A stretch of DNA of 64,000 nt from JAEXOD01 sp963663265 (GTDB lineage: Bacteria; Bacteroidota; Ignavibacteria; Ignavibacteriales; Melioribacteraceae), in the NCBI GenBank assembly GCA_963663265.2, contig CAXXXM010000002.1:1860001-1924000 (forward strand), in the 5' to 3' direction. The notes beneath the pieces are model-generated. The model was given only the letters and a program-made list of their open reading frames with translations, was not told the DNA's origin and searched no databases. The translations under genes were made by a program, and so were the position numbers. Positions 53,786 through 60,907 of the stretch are shown one piece after another. Positions within the stretch are counted from its first letter, which is position 1, and every line of letters starts with the position of its first letter.

Positions 53786-55673
53786 CTTTAAATTTATTTA
53801 CTTCTTGTTCTAATTTATCAACTAATTCTTCAAATTGTTTTGTAACAGCAACATATGGTGCGGAAGTAGTTAAATCAACACCTGCTATTTTTAATTGTTC
53901 CATTGGGTAATTATTACCGCCTGAACGTAATAAATTTAAATAGTGTTGAATTGCGTCTTCTTTTTCTTTTCCTTTCAAAGCCATTATTTTTTCATGTATT
54001 TGTGCTGAAGATGCATAACAAGTTGCGTATTGATAAACATAAAAAGGAACAGCATAAAAATGAGAAATTCTTGCCCAAACGCTATTAAATAGATCGTCTT
54101 CAACAACAGCATCGCCATTGTAAACAGTATATAAATCTTTCATTATTTTGTTTAGTACTTCAGCGGTAATAGGTTGTCCGTTTTCAACTAATTTGTGAAC
54201 TTGTAATTCAAAATCAGCAAGTTGAGTTTGGAAATAGAAAGTACCGCTAATGTTAGAAATTGCCTGCATAATTAAAGCAGCTCTTTCTTTTGGATCGGTT
54301 GAATGTTCTAACATATAATCAAGTAATAATCTTTCGTTAAATGTAGATGCAACTTCTGCTACAAATAAAGTATATCCTGAAGTAGCATAAGGTTGTGTTT
54401 CTTCGGCTAACATTGTGTGCATTGTATGACCCATTTCATGAGCTAATGTAAATACATAATCCAATGTTTCGTTATAGTTTAACAACATATAAGGGTGTAC
54501 TGAATAAGTTCCTCCTGAATAGGCTCCCGGTCTTTTTCCGGCATTTTCAAAAACATCAATCCAGCCCCATTTTAAAGCAGTTGCAACTCTATCTTGGTAT
54601 TCTTTGCCAAGAGGTGCAACAGAAGCCAATACTAATTTTTTTGCTTCTTCGTAAGTATAAGTTTTTTCGAATTTAATTAATGGTAAAGAACCATCATAGC
54701 TGTGATATTCTTTTAATCCTAATACTTTTGCACGTAATTTTAAGTATTTGTGTAAAGGGGCAACATTTTCTTTAGCAGTTTTTATTAAGTTTTCATATAC
54801 AGCAATTGGAATATTATTGTTGTCTAAATTAGATTCCAAACAGGAATTGTAATTACGAGCCTGAGCATAAGCCCAATCGCGCTGGCAAATTGCATTGTAG
54901 ATAGAAGCATAAGTATTTTCGTTTTGTTTAAAGGTATTGTAATGGGCTTCAAAAATTTTCTTTCTATCTTCTTGATTCCAATTTGTTCTTAAAACTTTAC
55001 TGTAATTGCCGCTTGTAGCTTTAATATCTTTGTTATCTGATAAGGTAATAGTAGGGAAATTGATATCGGTAGTTGATAATGCGGAATAGGTTGAGCGAGC
55101 AGTACCACTAAAAGAATTAAAGTAAGAAAGTAAGGTTTCTTTGTCTTCGCTTAACACATGTTTTTGTTGACGGAATAAGTCTTCAATACCAAAACGATAT
55201 TGTTCAAGTTCTTTATTCTCTTTCATCCAACCTTCAATTTTCTCTTGTGGAATAAGCAGCATTTCGGGATTAACCCAAGCGGTTGCAGTACCATATTTAG
55301 CAAACATAACTTGAATTTTTTGAATTTTTGCAGCTAAATCTTGGTCTTTTGTATTTACATCATATTGCATTGAAACATATCTATAAACTTTTCCTGCAAT
55401 AATACCGAGTTCATCTTGTAATTTGAAAACTTTTAAAAAAGAATCGGCATCTTTGTTTAATGTTCCTTTTAAGGCAACAATTTCATCCATTTTCTTTTCT
55501 AAGTCTAAAACTGCGGCATTCCATTCGTCCCAAGTTTTATAGATATCAGAAACGTCCCATTTGTATTCTTCAGGAATGTCTTCCCGTTTTTCATAATAGG
55601 TTTGTCCATTTGTAATTCCTGTTGCTGCAACCATTGTTGCAAACATAAGTAAAACTCGAATATTTAGTTTCAT
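53781..55673 (-). CDS. pepF: Secreted oligoendopeptidase F (M3 family)
   Basis: 630 residues. An N-terminal signal peptide (MKLNIRVLLMFATMVAATG) precedes the M3 core. The zinc motif HEMGH is at His412-Glu413...His416, with a downstream Glu supplied in the FVAEVASTFNE stretch. PepF cleaves short peptides; here the signal peptide places it in the periplasm or outside. ATG context CGAGTTTTACTTATG-type is weak; the start is supported by the signal peptide. The 3' end overlaps the 25-bp direct repeat. Confidence 0.9.
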   Translation of the reverse strand: MKLNIRVLLMFATMVAATGITNGQTYYEKREDIPEEYKWDVSDIYKTWDEWNAAVLDLEKKMDEIVALKGTLNKDADSFLKVFKLQDELGIIAGKVYRYVSMQYDVNTKDQDLAAKIQKIQVMFAKYGTATAWVNPEMLLIPQEKIEGWMKENKELEQYRFGIEDLFRQQKHVLSEDKETLLSYFNSFSGTARSTYSALSTTDINFPTITLSDNKDIKATSGNYSKVLRTNWNQEDRKKIFEAHYNTFKQNENTYASIYNAICQRDWAYAQARNYNSCLESNLDNNNIPIAVYENLIKTAKENVAPLHKYLKLRAKVLGLKEYHSYDGSLPLIKFEKTYTYEEAKKLVLASVAPLGKEYQDRVATALKWGWIDVFENAGKRPGAYSGGTYSVHPYMLLNYNETLDYVFTLAHEMGHTMHTMLAEETQPYATSGYTLFVAEVASTFNERLLLDYMLEHSTDPKERAALIMQAISNISGTFYFQTQLADFELQVHKLVENGQPITAEVLNKIMKDLYTVYNGDAVVEDDLFNSVWARISHFYAVPFYVYQYATCYASSAQIHEKIMALKGKEKEDAIQHYLNLLRSGGNNYPMEQLKIAGVDLTTSAPYVAVTKQFEELVDKLEQEVNKFKE

Positions 55674-55825
55674 TATAACTCCCTGTTAGTTTAAAAATAA
55701 ACATATGTTATTAGTCGGTGAACTATGAAAGAAGTTTCATAATTCTATAAAATACTATTTTTTTGCCTTTTTGCAAAAAGATGATATAAAACTTAATTAA
55801 AACAATATAATTAAATTATTTGTAG

Positions 55826-56605
55826 TTAACCCATTCTAATCGGTCCTACTGCCCAAACTAAAAGTAATAGAGGGAGTAATATAATTGCAAGCCCCAATCC
55901 TAAATTGCCTATAGTTGACATGAAATAATTGAATTTTTTAATTTTTAAACTTTGTAAATCTTTTAGTTCTTCAATTAAGACTTTGTTGTTTAAATCATAA
56001 CCCCAAACAATTGGTCTGTTTTTTAGAAAAACGCCGTTTTTGCTATCAAAAACAAAAATTAAATTATTTTCTTTTAATACAATTGAAAATAGCTTAGTTT
56101 CTTCAGTAATTTTTTCAGCAGAAAGTAAAGTGGGGGATTCGGAATAGAAAAACGAAACTTGATTAATATGAACAGAAATATCGGAATCCTCATTAGAAAT
56201 TCCCGTTATCATTTTGTTTGCCGAATTATAACTTCCAAAGTTTTCATTAAAAGTAACTAAGCGACCATTATTTAATACTAATTCATAAATTTTAAATTTA
56301 TCAAGGTCTTCAATTGGGTGTGGAGTTTGCTCTGAAATTCTAAATTCTTTAATCTGTTCTATATGAAGCAGCAGATAATTACTGTCAATTGTTTTACCAT
56401 AAACAGAATTATAAACAAGAATAATTCTTCCACAATTGTCATTAAATTTTAATTGAGTAGAGTCCTCTGTAAGTATTGAAGTGATGGGGTAATCTGAAAC
56501 AACTGAATAATCAGGGGTTTGAGTGATTTTATCGTAAAAAGAACAATTAGTAAATATAAAACCTAAAATAATAAATCTTAAAATAAATAATCTTTTCGTT
56601 TTCAT
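55826..56605 (-). CDS. Putative lipoprotein with C-terminal membrane segment, paralogue A
   Basis: 259 residues. N-terminal hydrophobic segment (FILRFIILGFIFTNC) with a Cys at 21 whose preceding Asn is atypical for a lipobox. The middle is beta-rich and holds IILVYNSVYGKTIDS, which resembles the matching part of the neighbouring gene (LQIKNSVFGKSETGK). A strong C-terminal membrane segment (LGLGLAIILLPLLLLVWAVG) ends the protein. Function is unknown. It shares its orientation and probably its transcript with the next gene. Confidence 0.6.
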   Translation of the reverse strand: MKTKRLFILRFIILGFIFTNCSFYDKITQTPDYSVVSDYPITSILTEDSTQLKFNDNCGRIILVYNSVYGKTIDSNYLLLHIEQIKEFRISEQTPHPIEDLDKFKIYELVLNNGRLVTFNENFGSYNSANKMITGISNEDSDISVHINQVSFFYSESPTLLSAEKITEETKLFSIVLKENNLIFVFDSKNGVFLKNRPIVWGYDLNNKVLIEELKDLQSLKIKKFNYFMSTIGNLGLGLAIILLPLLLLVWAVGPIRMG

Positions 56606-56628
56606 AAAATTCCCAAAATAAGTTTTAG

Positions 56629-57222
56629 TTACCCGCCAAAAGTGACATTAGCTGTTGCTCCAAGGGTAAGAAGCATCGCGATAAGAGCAACACCAAACAA
56701 TCCTGCAATAACAACTCCAAATTCAAAAAACTTTCCAGCAGCGTTAACTTCTTCAATTTGTAAGTTATCAACATCATCTAAAGCAACAGCAATTGGTTCT
56801 TTGTTTTGATTGAATCCTAATACCATTTTTTTATCATTTATTAAAGAACCGTAATCACTATCAAACGAATATAAAGAGCCATCAAGCAATTCAAGTTTTG
56901 CAACTAATTCATTTGTTAATTCAGAAGGGGGAATAATCTTGTTTTCTGAAGTAGTGATTTCCTTAATTTCATCAATTTCAATCGCAATAAATTTTCCGGT
57001 TTCAGATTTGCCGAATACTGAATTTTTAATTTGAAGTACTTTGCCGGTATTATTATAAAAAACTGTTTGTGAGGAATCTTTGTTGATTATTCCAAACAAA
57101 TCTTTTGAATATTGAGTTGAATCATTAGAAGAATAAAGATTATAATCGTACAATGACCCGCAACCATTTAAAATAAAAGTTAAAAATGTAATAACTATGC
57201 AAAAAACCAATTTAAATTTCAT
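56629..57222 (-). CDS. Putative lipoprotein with C-terminal membrane segment, paralogue B
   Basis: 197 residues. A good lipobox (LNGC, Cys near residue 21), a middle part with KVLQIKNSVFGKS and DGSLYSFDSDYGSL, and a C-terminal hydrophobic segment (VVIAGLFGVALIAMLLTLG). The shared NSV(Y/F)GK word, 'L..G.L..F...FGS/YGS' pattern and architecture show it is a relative of the gene just after it. I do not recognise the family. Confidence 0.6.
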   Translation of the reverse strand: MKFKLVFCIVITFLTFILNGCGSLYDYNLYSSNDSTQYSKDLFGIINKDSSQTVFYNNTGKVLQIKNSVFGKSETGKFIAIEIDEIKEITTSENKIIPPSELTNELVAKLELLDGSLYSFDSDYGSLINDKKMVLGFNQNKEPIAVALDDVDNLQIEEVNAAGKFFEFGVVIAGLFGVALIAMLLTLGATANVTFGG

Positions 57223-57348
57223 AACTTCCCCAAAACTTGAATGTTTTACAGATAGGCAAAAGCCTCCTTTACCTGTAAGTTATTTAATTATTATCTTAAT
57301 ATACAAATAATAATGCTATATCAAAAGGGTAATATATATTTATACGTG

Positions 57349-57378
57349 GAGCAACTAAGGTTTTCAAAATAGTTGCTC
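57349..57378. terminator. Hairpin between two minus-strand genes
   Basis: GAGCAACTA and TAGTTGCTC form a perfect 9-bp stem with a T/A-rich loop, 7 bp beyond the methyltransferase stop. No strong T-run follows on the minus side, so termination is uncertain. Confidence 0.5.
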
Positions 57379-57385
57379 TATTAGT

Positions 57386-57928
57386 TTAAATTTTAAACCA
57401 ATACAAAACCAAATTGTTTAGTTTGATAACTTCAAAAGAAGAATAACCAGCTTCTTTTGCTAAACTTTTAATTAAATCGGGATTTACTCTATGTTCCAAA
57501 GGGGGACCAAATTCTTGAATTAAAAAATCCCACTCTAAAATGCCAACTCCAATTTTACTTACTCTTTTAGCTTCTTCTAAAGCCTGTTTATAGTCATCAA
57601 CCTCATGAAAAACTAACCCCATAAAAGCTAAATCAACAGCTTTATCTTCAATAGGTAGTTTTTCGGCTTTTCCAAGTTTGAAATCACAATCCGGCAAATA
57701 GGTTTTTGCAGCTTCCAGCATTTCTTCTTGTAAATCAACTCCGGTAACTCCAATTCCTTGATTAAAGAATTCTTCAGCAAATAAACCACTTCCGGTTCCT
57801 ATATCTAAAACAGATTTGATATCCCCTTGAGATAACAATATTCCAACAACTCGCTCTACTTCAATACGTTCTTTTCGTTCAGGTGAACGCAATCTTTCAA
57901 TATTACTATGAAATACTCTTTCGTTCAT
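57386..57928 (-). CDS. Class I SAM-dependent methyltransferase
   Basis: 180 residues. Motif I is VLDIGTGSGLFAEEF, then GVDLQEEMLEAAK and KAEKLPIEDKAVDLAFMG, the usual class I order. It is short for the family but complete. The substrate cannot be predicted. It is divergent from the C_GCAxxG_C_C gene at 58080. Confidence 0.85.
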   Translation of the reverse strand: MNERVFHSNIERLRSPERKERIEVERVVGILLSQGDIKSVLDIGTGSGLFAEEFFNQGIGVTGVDLQEEMLEAAKTYLPDCDFKLGKAEKLPIEDKAVDLAFMGLVFHEVDDYKQALEEAKRVSKIGVGILEWDFLIQEFGPPLEHRVNPDLIKSLAKEAGYSSFEVIKLNNLVLYWFKI

Positions 57929-58079
57929 TAAATCTCCAATTATTAACCAATACTAATAAACTACTAAAAAATATTTAATTCAAGTACTTAAATTATGGTA
58001 CTTTAACATTTATTTAATTTCTAAAATAATAAGAATTACACTATTTTGATAAAACAAACAATTAATATATGAGGAACTG

Positions 58080-58919
58080 ATGGAAAGTCGTAAATATTCT
58101 TTAGATGATACCAAAAAAATATTTATGAGCCAAGGACCTTGCTCAACAGCTTTCTTTTACATTTTGAATAGGGAATTCGGAAATGTTAATACTAACGATG
58201 AAAAAGCTGCTGCTCCGTTATGCGGAGGAGTAATGCAAAAGGGTTATCAGTGTGGAATGTTGTGGGGTTCATCATTAGCGGCAAGTAAAGAAATTTATAA
58301 AAAATATGGAAATAGCAGTTCATCTACGCAGTTAGCGATTAATGCTACTAAAGAGCTGATGAAATCATTTACTCAATGTAATGGAAGTGTTGATTGCCGA
58401 GAAGTTACTCAAACAGACTTTGCGAAAAAATTTCAATTTGTAAAATTTATATTTGTATCATTTTTGTATAAAATATTTAAGAAGTCTTGCTTTAACATTG
58501 CAGATAATTGGGCACCTTTTGCAGTTGAAACAGCTACAAGGAGTGTTAATGCAAAAACAAATGAAATAACAGAACAGTATTATAATTGTGCTTATAGCAC
58601 AGTTGTAAATTTGGGTGGTACCGAAGAAGAAGCTTTTTGTGTTGCCGGTTTTGCCGGAGGAATGGGTTTAAGCGGTAACTCTTGTGGGGCATTAAGTGCG
58701 GCATTGTGGTTTAATACAAAAAAGTATATTTCTGAAACAGGTAAGGGGGAATATCCAAATTCTGCTGCTACTGAAACCTATACAAAATTTTTACAAATTA
58801 CAAATAATGAGATGTTGTGTAGTAAAATATGTTCTCAAAAATTTAATAATATAAAAGAACATTCCGACTTTATTAAAAGTGGGAGATGTGAAAATATTAT
58901 TGAGGGGTTAAAATTATAA
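58080..58919 (+). CDS. C_GCAxxG_C_C family protein (duplicated cysteine-rich domain)
   Basis: 279 residues in two halves. The first contains GPCSTAFF and CGGVMQKGYQCGMLWGSSLA; the second contains NCAYSTVV and FAGGMGLSGNSCGALSAAL, the C_GCAxxG_C_C pattern, so the domain looks duplicated. About ten cysteines suggest redox-active or metal-binding use. The family is of unknown function, often near redox enzymes. The start is ATG at 58080, with GAGGAACTG upstream. Its stop overlaps the hipT-like stop by six bases, tail to tail. Confidence 0.85.
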   Translation: MESRKYSLDDTKKIFMSQGPCSTAFFYILNREFGNVNTNDEKAAAPLCGGVMQKGYQCGMLWGSSLAASKEIYKKYGNSSSSTQLAINATKELMKSFTQCNGSVDCREVTQTDFAKKFQFVKFIFVSFLYKIFKKSCFNIADNWAPFAVETATRSVNAKTNEITEQYYNCAYSTVVNLGGTEEEAFCVAGFAGGMGLSGNSCGALSAALWFNTKKYISETGKGEYPNSAATETYTKFLQITNNEMLCSKICSQKFNNIKEHSDFIKSGRCENIIEGLKL

Positions 58920-58928
58920 CTCCTCAAT
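58899..58928. terminator. Hairpin spanning the convergent stop codons of the C_GCAxxG and HipT-like genes
   Basis: ATTGAGGGGTTA and TAACTCCTCAAT form a 12-bp stem with one G-T pair. It could end both transcripts, but no long T-run follows. Confidence 0.45.
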
Positions 58929-59876
58929 AGCAAATAGTTGTTTATATTTATCTTTGAGTAAGTTTTTATAATTATTTTTCATTGATTCAGTCAGAAAACT
59001 TTCATCTACAAAGCTTAATAATGTATTTGCATTTTTAATGAATTTTTTATGAACATTTTCAATTGAAGTATTATTTATTCCTAATTTCGTTGCAAATTTT
59101 ATAAAATCATTTAATTTAATTTTATTCTTTTTCCCGTTTAAGGTTAGGGCAATCTCTTCCAAGTCATCAGGGGTTAAAAATTTAGTGGATAATAAATCGT
59201 AAGCAGGAGAGAGAATTATTTCATTATTTGGAGTTGTTAATAATGAAAAATTTTTTAAATGCATGTCAGCATTTCCAGTAATAAAGCAAAATAAAGTTAA
59301 TTCATAAAAGCGAATTAAATCAAACATGGCATAATTTGAAAACTGATTTATTACTTTTCCAATCTTTTCCATTGACCCACGATATTTGTTTTCGGTAAGC
59401 ATTCCTGTTAATTGAGCCATATCCTCCATGGCGAGCTTTGAGTTTTTATCTCTATCAAACCTTTTAGTTATATATGCCAATTCACCGGACTTTAATCTAA
59501 TAAGTGAGTGTTGTGCTGTTTTAATTTTCAACAATTCAGCTAAATGCATTGTTAGGTCTTCAATTTCTGGCATCTCAGGATATTGCTTGACTGGAGGTTT
59601 TAATATGTAATTCCCCATCATGCCTACAATAGTCAATCGATTGTTGTTTCCACTATTGCTATTTGTATCAAGTGAGATTTTGGGTTGAACACCTGTTACT
59701 GCAATTCTTCCTCGTAATGTAAATATGGCTTGTTTTTCAATTTCGGATAAATTAAAAGGAACTTCTTTTGGGATCTTGGAACCAAAGAATTTTTTACTAC
59801 ATTGCAAATGAAAGTCTATTTCATTCTCTATTAGTGGCTTATAACAAAACAAGCATTTATTGTTAACCTCATTCAT
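58914..59876 (-). CDS. hipT: HipT-like serine/threonine kinase (HipA C-terminal domain), toxin
   Basis: I choose ATG 59876 (MNEVNNKC) because GAGG lies 6 bases upstream. About 320 residues. An N-terminal Cys cluster (CLFCYKPL, DFHLQC) is followed by the Gly-rich loop AVTGVQPKIS (residues 59-68), ATP-binding YILKPP (Lys93), KRFDRD, catalytic ITGNADMHLKN (Asp204) and SPAYDLLST (Asp227). These are HipA kinase motifs without the HipA N-terminal half, which here is a separate gene. HipT of E. coli O127 phosphorylates TrpS; this target is not shown here. It overlaps hipS-like by 8 nt. Confidence 0.9.
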   Translation of the reverse strand: MNEVNNKCLFCYKPLIENEIDFHLQCSKKFFGSKIPKEVPFNLSEIEKQAIFTLRGRIAVTGVQPKISLDTNSNSGNNNRLTIVGMMGNYILKPPVKQYPEMPEIEDLTMHLAELLKIKTAQHSLIRLKSGELAYITKRFDRDKNSKLAMEDMAQLTGMLTENKYRGSMEKIGKVINQFSNYAMFDLIRFYELTLFCFITGNADMHLKNFSLLTTPNNEIILSPAYDLLSTKFLTPDDLEEIALTLNGKKNKIKLNDFIKFATKLGINNTSIENVHKKFIKNANTLLSFVDESFLTESMKNNYKNLLKDKYKQLFAIEEL

Positions 59877-60207
59877 TGGTATCCTCTTCATTTATTGCAA
59901 TAACACTTAGGGCACCAATACAATCGTTGCAAAAATTCAATAGCAAACCCATCCTATCACGGCGATCAATTTTCCAATTTTTCTCTGCTACATTAAGCAA
60001 CCAACCTTCGGGAATTAATCCATCAAAAACAGCAAGCATTGTATTAGAAAAAAACTCTTTTTCTTGAAGAGGCATTGTTAGACTTATTGGTGAGTTATCT
60101 GAATTTGATAAATATTGTGTATCATAAGTAAAACTATATCCGTTATCTGTTTCGGAAACAATGCCAGCGAATTTATCTTTATAAAATACTTTCCCCTTTC
60201 TGTTCAT
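59869..60207 (-). CDS. hipS: HipS-like protein (HipA N-terminal domain), antitoxin
   Basis: 112 residues. It matches the detached HipA N-terminal subdomain: GKVFYKDKFAGIVSETD, YLSNSDNSPISLTMPLQE, and FDGLIPEGWLLNVAEKN, with DRRDRMGLLLNFCNDCIGALSV at its end. In the E. coli HipBST system the HipS protein, not HipB, neutralises the HipT kinase. Its start is one base after the hipB-like stop; its end overlaps the hipT start. Confidence 0.9.
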   Translation of the reverse strand: MNRKGKVFYKDKFAGIVSETDNGYSFTYDTQYLSNSDNSPISLTMPLQEKEFFSNTMLAVFDGLIPEGWLLNVAEKNWKIDRRDRMGLLLNFCNDCIGALSVIAINEEDTNE

Positions 60208-60208
60208 G

Positions 60209-60418
60209 CTAATCTACCTTTGCAATTTTTACAGGACCTAACTGATATCCAAATAAAATAAGTACTTGATTAACTTTATCAAGGCGTAATGTTTTTTTCC
60301 CTTGTTCCAGTTCACGAACAAATCGCAAACCAACACCCGCTTTTTCTGCTAACTCTATTTGAGATATTTTTAACACCTTTCTTTTCTCTTTGACTAATAT
60401 TGAAAGTTCATTTTTCAT
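60209..60418 (-). CDS. hipB: HipB-like XRE-type repressor
   Basis: 69 residues, almost all a helix-turn-helix domain: LKISQIELAEKAGVGLRFVR and ELEQGKKTLRLDKVNQVL. It leads the operon. It would bind the four palindromes upstream as a dimer and keep the operon repressed, and in the E. coli system it boosts HipS action. Confidence 0.9.
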   Translation of the reverse strand: MKNELSILVKEKRKVLKISQIELAEKAGVGLRFVRELEQGKKTLRLDKVNQVLILFGYQLGPVKIAKVD

Positions 60419-60468
60419 AAATTAAATTTGCTGTTTTTCTATTATTCAAATTAGTATGAAGTTTAAAA

Positions 60469-60609
60469 TACACCCAATAAGGTATAAAATCAAGAAAATA
60501 AATATAAAATATACCTGAAAAGGTATAATGACAAACATAAGTGCATGAAATATACCCTAAAGGGTACAATAGTGCTTGAAATAGTCTATTCTATACCCCG
60601 AAGGGTATA
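60469..60609. promoter_or_regulatory. Four palindromic operators of the hipBST operon, 41 bp apart
   Basis: The sites TACACC-N6-GGTATA (60469-60486), TATACC-N6-GGTATA (60510-60527), TATACC-N6-GGTACA (60551-60568) and TATACC-N6-GGTATA (60592-60609) each span 18 bp. Their starts are exactly 41 bp apart. E. coli HipB binds TATCC-N8-GGATA, so the design is very similar. Site 1 lies 50 bp before the hipB start codon. Confidence 0.85.
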
Positions 60610-60629
60610 AAATATTAAAGTATTTGATT

Positions 60630-60725
60630 ATGAATAATGTCAATTCTTTTATACTCAAAAGAGGACTATATTTTGCATTTTCTGGTTTGGTTGTAACTAT
60701 TGTTCTTTTAATACTTGTGCATTAA
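60630..60725 (+). CDS. Candidate 31-aa membrane peptide, divergent from hipB
   Basis: ATG at 60630 to TAA at 60725. The peptide MNNVNSFILKRGLYFAFSGL is followed by VVTIVLLILVH, a single hydrophobic segment with a Lys-Arg before it. It starts 21 bp after operator 4, so it may be controlled with hipBST. Too short to name; no family is recognised and coding is not proven. The rest of 60726-60840 has no gene. Confidence 0.35.
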   Translation: MNNVNSFILKRGLYFAFSGLVVTIVLLILVH

Positions 60726-60843
60726 AAATTTAAGAGCCTTAATTTGAAATGATTAATTTATTAAAGGTCGATTGTTTGAAAAAGAAAGGGTAACCGAAAA
60801 ATAGAGTTAATTTATAAGATTAACTAAATCAGGAAATTTAAAA

Positions 60844-60870
60844 GCCGCTCAAAATACAGTTTTGAGCGGC
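60844..60870 (-). terminator. Terminator of the Ycf48-like gene
   Basis: GCCGCTCAAAA and TTTTGAGCGGC form a perfect 11-bp stem followed by TTTAAATTT on the minus strand. Confidence 0.8.
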
Positions 60871-60907
60871 ATGCAATAATTTAACCTTCAAACTTTAACA
60901 CTTAAAC

